DNA of 64,000 nt, from positions 48,942-112,941 of the forward strand of contig NZ_SMNQ01000022.1 in assembly GCF_004353505.1 (NCBI RefSeq), read 5' to 3'. The position numbers and the translations under genes were made by a program. Shown one piece after another: positions 17,547-25,553 of this stretch (position 1 is the first letter of the stretch; each line of letters starts with the position of its first letter). The stretch is from Streptomyces sp. WAC05374. GTDB lineage: Bacteria > Actinomycetota > Actinomycetes > Streptomycetales > Streptomycetaceae. The notes below the pieces were generated by a model that saw only the letters and a list, made by a program, of their open reading frames with translations, was not told the DNA's origin and searched no databases.

Positions 17547-17885
17547 TCACCGACCGGGGGTGTCCTTCCGCCGCGTCGCCAGCGGCACCATCGGCACATG
17601 CGGTGCGGCCCCGGCTGCCTGCGTCACGGCTTTCGCCACGGCGGCGTTACCGGCCTGGTCCTGAGCAGCCGCGAGCATCGGTGCTCCGTGGATCGGCGGC
17701 TTCGCGTGCGCGGCCCGGGCTGTCAGAGCGTTGCTCACCAGCACCGGCACCACCTGTACCGGCACCGGTGCCGGGGTGGTGGCCGGTGGGGAGTGGTGGG
17801 TGGCTGTCGCGGTGTCCTGGGCGCGGGCCGGGGGGACCGGGGCGAGGAGGCGGTGCAGCGAGAGCGGGGGTTCGGTGGGCAGCAT
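17547..17885 (-). CDS. small CIS-operon protein carrying a GNAAV motif
   Basis: This 112-residue Ala/Pro/Val-rich protein is last in the CIS operon. Most of it is low complexity, but near residues 70-87 it carries MLAAAQDQAGNAAVAKAV, the Q-x3-GN-x-AV motif common in eCIS-linked cargo proteins and similar to the N-terminus of the large toxin nearby. In cargo proteins the motif normally precedes DUF4157; here the protein ends soon after it (PLATRRKDTPGR), so it may be a stripped-down cargo or an adaptor. The ATG at 17885 is preferred, with AGGGG 8 bases upstream; a GTG at 17894 overlaps the ATPase stop. Confidence 0.55.
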   Translation of the reverse strand: MLPTEPPLSLHRLLAPVPPARAQDTATATHHSPPATTPAPVPVQVVPVLVSNALTARAAHAKPPIHGAPMLAAAQDQAGNAAVAKAVTQAAGAAPHVPMVPLATRRKDTPGR

Positions 17886-17890
17886 GCGGG

Positions 17891-20065
17891 TCACCCCTGG
17901 TGTGCGGCGTCGAGGAGGTGGGCGTGGGGGCCGAGTTCGGAGGGGCGGAGCAGGCGGGCCTCGCGCTGGAACTGGCGCGCCACTCCGCGGACCACGTGCC
18001 GCATGTGGATCGCGTCGCCGCCGCTGTCGGCCGCGGCCAGGGCGGCGGTGCGGGCCGCGGCGGTGATGCCGGCGCCCGTCATGTCCAGGCGGGCCAGCGC
18101 GTCCAGGTCGACGTTGGGGGCGAGCGGGGCCTCGTCGGGGAAGGCCAGCCGCCACAGGCGGCGCCGCTCGGATGTGCCGGGGCGGGGGAAGTGGACCACG
18201 AAGTGGAAGCGACGGGTGAACGCGGGGTCGATGTTGTCCTTGAGGTTGCTGGTGAGGATCACCAGGCCGTCGCTCGCCTCCAGGCGCTGGAGCAGGTAGC
18301 CGACCTCCATGTTGGCGTAGCGGTCGGTGCCGTGCTTGACGTCGCCGCGCTTGCCGAACAGGGCGTCGGCCTCGTCGAAGAGCAGCACCGCGTGGCTCTC
18401 CTCGGCCTGCCGGAACGCGGTCTCCATGTTCTTCTCCGTCTCCCCCACCCATTTGGAGACGACCTGGGCCAGGTCCACCTTGAGCAGTTCCAGGCCGAGC
18501 ATGCCGGTGACGATCTCGGCGCTCATGGTCTTGCCGGTGCCGGGCTCGCCGGTGAAGAGGGCCTTGACCCCGCCGTGCGCCGAGCGGCGGGCGAAGCCCC
18601 AGGTCTCGGAGATGCGGGGCCAGGCGCGGAACGCCGAGGCGATCTCCAGGATCTGCTGGAACTGGACGTCGGGCAGCACCAGGTCGTCCACGGTGCGCCG
18701 GGGCGCGATGGAGCGGACGGCGCTGCCGCTGCGCCCCCGGGTGACGGTGGCGATGGCGGGTTCCACGTGGTCGGCGACCGGTTCGGGCTGTCCGTTGCCG
18801 GCGAGGCGGGCCCCGGCGTCCGCGACCGAGGCCACGGCGCGCAGTTCGCCGCCGCTCATCCGGTACCGCACGGCGAGGTCCTCCAGGAGGGTGCCGTTCA
18901 GGTCCGGGAGCGCGGCCGACCACATGGCGCGCCGGTCGGTGAACCCCGGTGCGGGCACCGTGAGTTCGGCGTACGCACGGGCGGCGAGGAGGGGTGCCGG
19001 GCGCCATGGCTTGAGGCCGGTCAGGCACACCGGGACGCGTGAGCGCAGCAGCGCGGCGGACAGGTGGTCGGCCCGCTCCCGCCCCTGTTCGCCGAGCAGG
19101 TCGTCGGTGGGGACCCACAGCACCGCGCCCAGGGCGCCGGCCATCCGCAGGTCGGCCTCCGGGTCGCCGGTCAGGGTCCGCAGCGGTGTGCCGGCCGCCC
19201 GTGCCAGGGCCTGTACGGCGTCCATCTGGCCGTCGGGCGGGGAGCCCCACAGCCCGGCCAGGTCGATGCCGCCCGTGGCCAGTGCGCGGCCGAGGCGGGT
19301 GAGCCGGTCGGAGGCCAGGTGCGGGGCCAGGAGGCGGTGGTCGGGCGGCGGGACCTCGCCGGGGTCGTGGCCGAGCAGTCCGGCGTCGGTGCCCCAGCCG
19401 AGCAGGAAGTCCAGGACGCCGGGGCCCAGGACGAGTTCCTGCGCGAGCTCGACGGCGGACTCGCCGTGGGTCCGCAGCAGCCCGTACCGCCGCAGGGGCC
19501 CGGCCGGTCCGAGGGCCCGGCGCAGGGCGAGCCGGGCGGACGCGCCCGTGTCGCGGTCGCCGCCGCCTGGGTCCTCGGCGCTTACCGGGGCCTCGGGGTG
19601 CTGGGAGCCCGCGGTGTTCAGTGCGCCGACCGTGACCAGCAGTTCCACGCTCGGCAGCCGCCGGTTCAGGTTGTCGACGATGTACGCGTAGATCCGTTCG
19701 TACCCCCGGTCGAGTTCGGGCGCGGCCACCAGGAGCAGGGCGTCCTGTTCGGCGCGGGTCAGGCCGAACCTGGTGGCGAGCGCGTCCAGGGGCAGGACCG
19801 CGCCCCGGGCCGAGGTGCGGCGCCTCAGCTCCCGCTCGGCCTCCGGTTCGGGGCGCGGGGGTGCCTCCGGTCCGGGCAGGGCGTCGGTGAAGGCGTGCAC
19901 CTCGCCGAGCAGCACGTCGACCTGCTCGTCGGTCACGCAGTACGGCGTGAGGTCCGGGCGGGTGAGGCGGGCCGCGAGCCGGGCCTGCCGCTCGACGGCG
20001 GCGCGCAGCGCCCGGTGCAGGTCCGCGAGGCGGATGCGCAGGTGTTCCAGCGCCGGTTCCCCCAT
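17891..20065 (-). CDS. cis15: CIS AAA+ ATPase (Cis15/Afp15-like)
   Basis: This is a 724-residue AAA+ protein. The N-terminal two thirds is an all-helical and degenerate-ATPase region (RRTSARGAVLPLDALATRFGLTRAEQD). The C-terminal AAA module has Walker A GEPGTGKT near residue 505, Walker B AVLLFDEADALFG near 558, sensor-1 in ILTSNLKDNID and arginine fingers in AFTRRFHFVVHFPRP. This two-part layout is that of the ATPase found in nearly every eCIS operon, thought to aid assembly or cargo loading. The ATG at 20065 is preferred over a GTG at 20074, because GGAGGG lies 8 bases before the ATG and merges with the GTG. Confidence 0.92.
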   Translation of the reverse strand: MGEPALEHLRIRLADLHRALRAAVERQARLAARLTRPDLTPYCVTDEQVDVLLGEVHAFTDALPGPEAPPRPEPEAERELRRRTSARGAVLPLDALATRFGLTRAEQDALLLVAAPELDRGYERIYAYIVDNLNRRLPSVELLVTVGALNTAGSQHPEAPVSAEDPGGGDRDTGASARLALRRALGPAGPLRRYGLLRTHGESAVELAQELVLGPGVLDFLLGWGTDAGLLGHDPGEVPPPDHRLLAPHLASDRLTRLGRALATGGIDLAGLWGSPPDGQMDAVQALARAAGTPLRTLTGDPEADLRMAGALGAVLWVPTDDLLGEQGRERADHLSAALLRSRVPVCLTGLKPWRPAPLLAARAYAELTVPAPGFTDRRAMWSAALPDLNGTLLEDLAVRYRMSGGELRAVASVADAGARLAGNGQPEPVADHVEPAIATVTRGRSGSAVRSIAPRRTVDDLVLPDVQFQQILEIASAFRAWPRISETWGFARRSAHGGVKALFTGEPGTGKTMSAEIVTGMLGLELLKVDLAQVVSKWVGETEKNMETAFRQAEESHAVLLFDEADALFGKRGDVKHGTDRYANMEVGYLLQRLEASDGLVILTSNLKDNIDPAFTRRFHFVVHFPRPGTSERRRLWRLAFPDEAPLAPNVDLDALARLDMTGAGITAAARTAALAAADSGGDAIHMRHVVRGVARQFQREARLLRPSELGPHAHLLDAAHQG

Positions 20066-20070
20066 GTGGG

Positions 20071-21852
20071 TCACCCTCCCGAGAAGGTCAGGGCCCGCCC
20101 GCCCAGCCACGGCACGTCCGCGACGTCGGCGAGCAGCCCGCCGCGCAGGAGGTCCGCGTGGCGCCGTCCCATGGGGACGCGTACCCGGACGGCGGCGCGC
20201 TCGAACCGGACGGTGGCCTCCAGGTCGGCGAAGCGGTGCAGGGCGGACAGCGGGTCCGGGGTCTCACGGTCGCGCCAGAGCGTCCAGGCGATGGTGGACA
20301 GGCCCAGGGCGGCGGCCAGGGTGACGGTGCGCTCCAGTGCGCCGTCGGCCGCGAGCGGTACGGCCCGGCGCTCGGCCACCAGGGCGGTGACGAGGTCGGC
20401 GCACCGGTCCGCGTGGGCGGGCAGTGAGGCGGCCGGGCGCGGGTCGGCCGGCCGCCGGGTGGCGCCGGTCCACAGGGGCGTGCGCCAGGGCAGCCGCGTG
20501 ACCGGGTCGCCGCGCAGCGGCCGCACGCCGGTCAGGAACGGTACGCCCGCCGCGTCCAGTTCGCGCAGCGTGCCGGTGGGCAGGGGGCCGTCGCAGATCA
20601 GCACGGCCGGCCGGCCGCAGGCCCGCCAGTGCGGCAGCAGTGCCGCGGCGTCCGTGGTCCAGGCGACGGGGAACATGCCCTGGGCGTCGACGAGGAGGAG
20701 CCCTCCGTCGGCGCCGGTGAGCAGCAGGGGGTCGGCGGGGTCGTGGCCGCGGCACACCGCGAGCGCGAGGACCCCGTCGAGTACCGGGAGCGCGGGGCGG
20801 GCGAGGCGGGCGAACGCGGCCAGCCGCTCCTCGGGGACGGGCGGTTCGAGCCCGGCGAACACGGCGGCCGTCTCGGTGTCGTGTTCGCCGCGCCGCCAGC
20901 CGCGCTCGGTCACGCCGAGGACCTTGTACGCGAGGGCGGCGGCGAACAGCGGTGCGTACTCGGTGAGTTCGGCACCGGCCAGGGCGGGGCCGATGGCGTC
21001 GAGGTACCCGATCCGGGCCAGTGGGCCGGTGAGCAGGAAGGGCAGTGCGGAGCGGACACGCACCTCTCCGGTGGCGCGCCCGGCAACGGGGCCCGGCGGC
21101 GGGGCCGGTTCGGCGGTGTCCGGGGAGGGCTCGCCCGCGAGGGCGCGGGCCAGGCGTGCCACGTCCTCGCGGTCGGCCGTGGTGACGTAGGCGGCGAGCA
21201 GTCCGGGCAGGTCCCCGGTGGCGGCGCCCGCGAACGGGTCGCGGAGGGGCTCGGGCAGCAGATCGGCGGGCCACCCGGGGCCGGCCCGCCGGGCGAGTTC
21301 GGTGAGGAGCCGGGCGGCCGCGGTCCGGTCGTCGGCGAGCAGGGCGGTCACGTAGGTGACGAGGGACTCCTCGGGCAGCAGGGCGAGCAGCGCGTCCAGT
21401 TCGCCCCGCTCGGCGAGTTCGCCGAAGAGGGCGGCGGCCACGGGCGCGGCCCACGGGGCCGCCGGGGCGGCGAAGGACTCCTCGAACGACACCTCGTCCG
21501 GGGGCGGCCCGGCGGGGACCTCGGCCATGGTGACGGGTGAGAAGCGGACCTCGGCGGAAGTGGCTGAGCGGCCGAACCGGCCGAATGCGCCGGGCCGGAC
21601 GGTGACGATCACCGGTTCGGTGATCTCCACGTCCGGTCCGTCGCCGGCCAGTTGGGGCGCGAAGTGGTCGGCCAGCAGGTCCGGGAGGGTGTCGACCACG
21701 TCGCGCACCAGGGCGCGCGGGTCCGGTCCCCAGCTCCACCCACCGCGCCGGACCACCGTCACGGTGCACCGGTGCACCGTGATCTCACCGGTGTCCCCGG
21801 TGTCCCGGGGGTCGCCGGTGTCCCCGGTGGTCCGTGCGGCGGGCCCGGTCAC
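20071..21852 (-). CDS. candidate CIS tape-measure protein (Cis14-like)
   Basis: This 593-residue protein starts at GTG 21852, overlapping the upstream stop by GTGA. Its place just before the AAA+ ATPase gene is where tape-measure genes sit in Afp/PVC-type clusters. The N-terminus (EITVHRCTVTVVRRGGWSWG, then DVVDTLPDLLADHFAP, VEITEPVIVTV) and the helical arrays (LDALLALLPEESLVTYVTAL, LPFLLTGPLARIGYLDAIGP) resemble the eCIS tape-measure family. The C-terminal half is unusual: it has alpha/beta-like segments such as GGLLLVDAQGMFPV and RPAVLICDGPLP. In the assembled machine it would set tube length. The assignment rests mainly on position and general pattern. Confidence 0.55.
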   Translation of the reverse strand: MTGPAARTTGDTGDPRDTGDTGEITVHRCTVTVVRRGGWSWGPDPRALVRDVVDTLPDLLADHFAPQLAGDGPDVEITEPVIVTVRPGAFGRFGRSATSAEVRFSPVTMAEVPAGPPPDEVSFEESFAAPAAPWAAPVAAALFGELAERGELDALLALLPEESLVTYVTALLADDRTAAARLLTELARRAGPGWPADLLPEPLRDPFAGAATGDLPGLLAAYVTTADREDVARLARALAGEPSPDTAEPAPPPGPVAGRATGEVRVRSALPFLLTGPLARIGYLDAIGPALAGAELTEYAPLFAAALAYKVLGVTERGWRRGEHDTETAAVFAGLEPPVPEERLAAFARLARPALPVLDGVLALAVCRGHDPADPLLLTGADGGLLLVDAQGMFPVAWTTDAAALLPHWRACGRPAVLICDGPLPTGTLRELDAAGVPFLTGVRPLRGDPVTRLPWRTPLWTGATRRPADPRPAASLPAHADRCADLVTALVAERRAVPLAADGALERTVTLAAALGLSTIAWTLWRDRETPDPLSALHRFADLEATVRFERAAVRVRVPMGRRHADLLRGGLLADVADVPWLGGRALTFSGG

Positions 21853-22388
21853 GTCACGGCCTCCTTCTCCAGGCGGCCCGCCCAGCCCGCCACCAGCGCC
21901 AGCACGCCGTGCGTGCCGCCGGAGGTGAGGGTCAGGGGCAGTGTCACCTCTCTGTGCTGGGCGGGGATCTCCCCGGCGAGTACGTGCGTCTCCTGGTCGT
22001 CGGAGACCAGGACGACCGCCTTGGCGGCCCGGGGCACGGGGACCTTCACGGTGAGGGTGACCCCGTCCGCCGCCAGGGCGATGCCGCCGTCGCCGGTCCA
22101 GGCGGGCAGGCGCAGCAGGGTGGGTTTGGGCTTGCCCTCGGGGCTCAGCTCCACGCCGAAGGCCAGCGGGTCGGCGAGGACCCCCGGTTCGTCGTCCACG
22201 GACGCCACGGCGAGTTCCCTGGCGTTCAGCGGGAGGGTGGCGGTGCGGCCGCCGCCGAGGGAGACGCGCAGCGGCAGCTCGCGTCCGACGAGCGTCTCCG
22301 GGCCGGGCGGGGTGCCGCCGGCCCCGGTCAGGTCGAGCGCGCCGACGACGTGGCCCGTGCCGATCGCGTACACCACGGTGAGAGCCAC
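21849..22388 (-). CDS. CIS-operon hypothetical protein, beta-rich (179 aa)
   Basis: This small protein is predicted to be mostly beta-strand: TVVYAIGTGHVVGAL, ELPLRVSLGGGRTATLPL, DGVTLTVKVPVPRAAKAVVLVSD. It ends with a helix-like LVAGWAGRLEKEAV. It is not recognised as a named family. The start is the GTG at 22388, with GGAGG 9 bases upstream and two bases after the previous stop, and its own stop overlaps the tape-measure start. Its place between fibre-like and tape-measure genes suggests a structural or accessory role in the particle. There is no signal peptide or membrane segment. Confidence 0.7.
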   Translation of the reverse strand: MALTVVYAIGTGHVVGALDLTGAGGTPPGPETLVGRELPLRVSLGGGRTATLPLNARELAVASVDDEPGVLADPLAFGVELSPEGKPKPTLLRLPAWTGDGGIALAADGVTLTVKVPVPRAAKAVVLVSDDQETHVLAGEIPAQHREVTLPLTLTSGGTHGVLALVAGWAGRLEKEAVT

Positions 22389-22390
22389 CG

Positions 22391-23530
22391 TCAGCCACCT
22401 CCGTTCGTCGCCGCGACCGTCGCCAGGACGAGGAAGTCGACGGCTCCGGGTCGTTCGACCACCGTGACCGGGATGGCCAGAGGGTCGTACAGACGCTGCC
22501 GGCACCTGACTCTGCGGTCGTCGTCCACGGCCGCCTCGACGGTGCTGACGAGGGTGGAGTCCGTGGCGGTGGGCGGTGTGCGCGGGGTGAGCCGCACATG
22601 GATGACGACCCGCCCGTCGGCGACCTGTTCCGGGGTGACGCCGGACGGCAGCGGCAGCAGCATCCCGTCGGTGGCGGTACCGGACGTCACCCGGTTGCTG
22701 CCGCCCGCCGTCCGGCCGCTGACGCTGCCCTCGACGGTGAGGTTGCCGTTGGCGGCGACGGTCAGCAGCGGGGCGACGGTGCCGCTGCCCTGGTACAGGC
22801 CGAAGACCAGGCTCGGCCGGTCGCCGCCGGACAGGACGAGCGCGGGCTCGCCCTCGGTGACGGCCGGGGCCGTGCGGAGGGTCAGTGAGCCGGACCGGGC
22901 CGAGACGGTGTCCGCGCGGACCCCGGCGAACCGCACCGGCACGTGGCGCGCCTCTCTCTCCACGCCGCTGAAGTGGCCGTCCGTCCAGCGGACGTAGCCG
23001 AGCAGGACGAGCCAGCGGGCGGGCGGGGCGGACGGCGGGGCGCCGGTCGCGGGCGGGCGCTGTTCGTCGACGAGCCGCTCGTCGCCGAGGCGGCCGAAGA
23101 GGATCTGGTACGACTCCTCCACACGCGTCCGGGTGGCGCCGCCGGTGCACGGGACGGGGCCCGGGGCCCTGGCCGGTTCGCGGTCCGCCGCGGTGAGGAA
23201 GACCGGGTAGGGCTCGTCCGTGGGCCGGTCGGCGCCGTTGACCTCCTCGAAGTCGCTTTCGCGCAGCACCACCGGGTCGGTGAGGACCACCTCCCGGCCG
23301 GTGCCGTCGAGGGCGACCCCCGGTGCCACGCTGACCTCGACGTACCGGGCGTTGGTCCGCGGGTCGGTGCGGGCCTGCGTGACCAGGTCCAGCCCCTCGG
23401 CGATGCCCCAGTCGTGCAGGTGCCGCGCGTGCCGGGCGGCCAGGCCGCGTGCGTACTCCACGGTGGCCGACAGGTCCGAGGCGGCCAGCACCTGGCCCTC
23501 GTGGAACGTGGGGCGCAGCGGGCCGGTCAT
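22391..23530 (-). CDS. CIS fibre-like/baseplate accessory protein with FxGQ motif (379 aa)
   Basis: This is the third of three consecutive proteins sharing an N-terminal pattern. Here it reads RPTFHEGQVLAASDLSATVE, then HARHLHDWGIAEGL. The middle holds beta-strand segments (EVSVAPGVALDGTGREVVLTD). The C-terminal part (TVAANGNLTVEGSVSGRTA, with a PSLVFGLYQGSGTVAPLLTV lead-in) looks like the short beta-solenoid, fibre-like units of phage tail spikes. The start overlaps the upstream stop by ATGA. A role at the baseplate or as a short fibre is inferred; no enzymatic motif is seen. Confidence 0.65.
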   Translation of the reverse strand: MTGPLRPTFHEGQVLAASDLSATVEYARGLAARHARHLHDWGIAEGLDLVTQARTDPRTNARYVEVSVAPGVALDGTGREVVLTDPVVLRESDFEEVNGADRPTDEPYPVFLTAADREPARAPGPVPCTGGATRTRVEESYQILFGRLGDERLVDEQRPPATGAPPSAPPARWLVLLGYVRWTDGHFSGVEREARHVPVRFAGVRADTVSARSGSLTLRTAPAVTEGEPALVLSGGDRPSLVFGLYQGSGTVAPLLTVAANGNLTVEGSVSGRTAGGSNRVTSGTATDGMLLPLPSGVTPEQVADGRVVIHVRLTPRTPPTATDSTLVSTVEAAVDDDRRVRCRQRLYDPLAIPVTVVERPGAVDFLVLATVAATNGGG

Positions 23531-25551
23531 GGCGTCTCCCCGGGCTTCTGGCCGCGCGAGGAGCGGCCGCGCCTGGCCGGGCGCCTGGTGGGCTCCTCGC
23601 GGTCGGGCGGCGCGTCCGGCGTCTCCTCCGGTGCCCCGTCCGCCGTACCGTCCGGCGCGCCGCTCGTCGTGCCGTCCGTGCCGCCGGCCGGTCCGGCGGG
23701 TGCCCGGACCTGCTCGCGGAGCCGGGCCATTTCGGTCTGCGCGCTGCCGAGCTGGGTGCGCAGGCCCTCCAGGGCGGAGGTGAGACCGGCGACCTGCGTG
23801 CGCAGCACGGCCAGCTCGTGCATGCTGTCGGTCACTTCGCTGGGGGTCGTGTAGACCTGTTCGTGCAGCGCCTTGGGCGGTGTCTCGCCGGGCGCGGGGG
23901 TGAGCAGCAGGGACAGCATCTCCTCCAGGTCCCCGGTGCGCGGCCAGTCGCCGAGCAGTCCCGTGGCGTACGGCCGCGGCACGTCGCCCTCCGGCGGGAG
24001 CTGCGGCCCGGGGTGGCGGGGCGCGGGCCGGCAGCACAGCCGCTCGGCAAGCTCCCGCAGCCGGTACAGCTTGGGCAGCCACTCGCCGTACGCCGACCCT
24101 CCGGGCAGTACCTGCTCCCGGGTGGCCGAGCAGATCCGTACGACGTCGCAGCCGTCCAGTTCGACGTGGGCGAGCAGGACGTCGGTGTCCGTGCAGTCGC
24201 CGCAGGGCGGGTTGAGCGTGGCGCACGCCGTGTCGGTCAGGAAGCGCCGCAGCGCCACGGTCAGCGCGGCCGTCGCCTCGGCGATCCGCTGCACCTCGGC
24301 GACGGTCGCGCGCTCGGTGCTGTCCGGCGGCGGGGCCGGCAGCGGCGGTGGTACGTCGACGGCGGCGACCTCCGTGCGCAGCCCGCAGTCGCCGCCCCCG
24401 CCGGACTGGTCGAGCCGGCACAGCAGCCACTCCCGTACCAGGCCGAGGTCCGCGCGGAACTCCACGCGCAGGGCGTGGCTCAGGGGGGTGCCCTGGGCCA
24501 GCATGCGCACTTCCAGCGGCGCGTCGGCGTCGCCCTGTTCGGGGACGATCCGGGTGGCCGTCTCGGTGACGACCGCGCGGGCGAGCGAGCGGCGCAGGGG
24601 GTCGGGCCACGCCGCCTCCTGGTCGGTGGCGGCGAGCCGGCCGCAGGCCGTGCCGAGCAGGCCGCGGGCCTCCTGGACCGTGCCGAGGTCGGGGTACTCG
24701 CCGGTGAGCCGTCGCCGCCCGGCCGCGTCGTGGGTGTCGAACCGGGCCACGGCACTGGCGAGGGCGCGGACGTGCTCGGTCATCTCCCGGGCCGCCGGGG
24801 GCGGCGGCGGGCCCTCGCCGGCCGCGTTCTGCCGCAGCCAGGCCAGGGAGGTGGCGTACCGCCCGGCGTCGGCGGCGTCGAAGCGGAAGGTGCGGCCGAT
24901 GGCCGCGGCGGCGGTGGACAGGGCGTCCAGGTAGTGCTGGAGCCGCCGGTCGCGGGTGCGCGCCCGGTCCGCCCGGGTCAGGTCGCCGATGCCGGCGAGG
25001 AGGCGGGTGCCGGGGTTGTGGCGGTGGTCCTCGTCGTCGGCGCACTTGACGACGAACCGGAACCCCTCCTGGACGCGGGAGGGCACACAGCCCGGCGACG
25101 GGCAGGGCTCCTCCGTGGCGTACGGTGCCACCGGCTCGACGGGCTGCTCGTGGTAGCGCACGTAGAGGCCGTAGCGGCGCCCGCCCTCGTCGTCGCAGTC
25201 CTCCCCGCAGTCCACGCCGAGGGCGCTGACGCGCCGCTCCCGCACCAGGGCCTGCACGTCGACCTGTTCGGTGCACGACACCACGATGTCGTTGCCGGCG
25301 CAGTCCAGGGCGTGCCCGGGGTGCACGGCCACGGTTCCGCCGCCGCAGGGCGCGCAGGTGACGCCGAGGCCGCAGATGACGCCCGGCCCGTACAGGGACC
25401 GGTTGTGCAGTCTGCTCTTCGCGGTCGTGTAGTCGACCAGCAGGCCGAGGTCGTCCTCGGTCAGCAGTTGGCCCGCGAAGAAGCGAGGGCGTACGAAGGC
25501 GGAGGTGCGGGTGGCGTCGCCACCGCAGCCGCATCCGCAGTCTGTTCGCAT
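23527..25551 (-). CDS. CIS Cys-rich accessory protein with FxGQ motif (674 aa)
   Basis: The N-terminus is strikingly Cys-rich (MRTDCGCGCGGDAT) and is followed by the motif shared with its neighbours: RPRFFAGQLLTEDDLGLLVD, then HNRSLYGPGVICGL. More Cys pairs occur at GVTCAPCGG, DCGEDCDD and CGDCTDTD, suggesting bound metal or disulfides. The middle is helical. Near the C-terminus a coiled-coil-like stretch (ELAVLRTQVAGLTSALEGLR) precedes a disordered Gly/Pro/Arg tail. The start at 25551 has AAGGAG 8 bases upstream and lies two bases after the previous stop. A linker or adaptor role at the baseplate is a reasonable guess; the family name is not recognised. Confidence 0.65.
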   Translation of the reverse strand: MRTDCGCGCGGDATRTSAFVRPRFFAGQLLTEDDLGLLVDYTTAKSRLHNRSLYGPGVICGLGVTCAPCGGGTVAVHPGHALDCAGNDIVVSCTEQVDVQALVRERRVSALGVDCGEDCDDEGGRRYGLYVRYHEQPVEPVAPYATEEPCPSPGCVPSRVQEGFRFVVKCADDEDHRHNPGTRLLAGIGDLTRADRARTRDRRLQHYLDALSTAAAAIGRTFRFDAADAGRYATSLAWLRQNAAGEGPPPPPAAREMTEHVRALASAVARFDTHDAAGRRRLTGEYPDLGTVQEARGLLGTACGRLAATDQEAAWPDPLRRSLARAVVTETATRIVPEQGDADAPLEVRMLAQGTPLSHALRVEFRADLGLVREWLLCRLDQSGGGGDCGLRTEVAAVDVPPPLPAPPPDSTERATVAEVQRIAEATAALTVALRRFLTDTACATLNPPCGDCTDTDVLLAHVELDGCDVVRICSATREQVLPGGSAYGEWLPKLYRLRELAERLCCRPAPRHPGPQLPPEGDVPRPYATGLLGDWPRTGDLEEMLSLLLTPAPGETPPKALHEQVYTTPSEVTDSMHELAVLRTQVAGLTSALEGLRTQLGSAQTEMARLREQVRAPAGPAGGTDGTTSGAPDGTADGAPEETPDAPPDREEPTRRPARRGRSSRGQKPGETP

Positions 25552-25553
25552 GA

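Noticed and set aside
17603..21190. Long plus-strand open frames opposite the AAA+ and tape-measure genes
   Set aside because: They are mirror frames of the minus-strand CIS genes with skewed composition and no recognisable motif.
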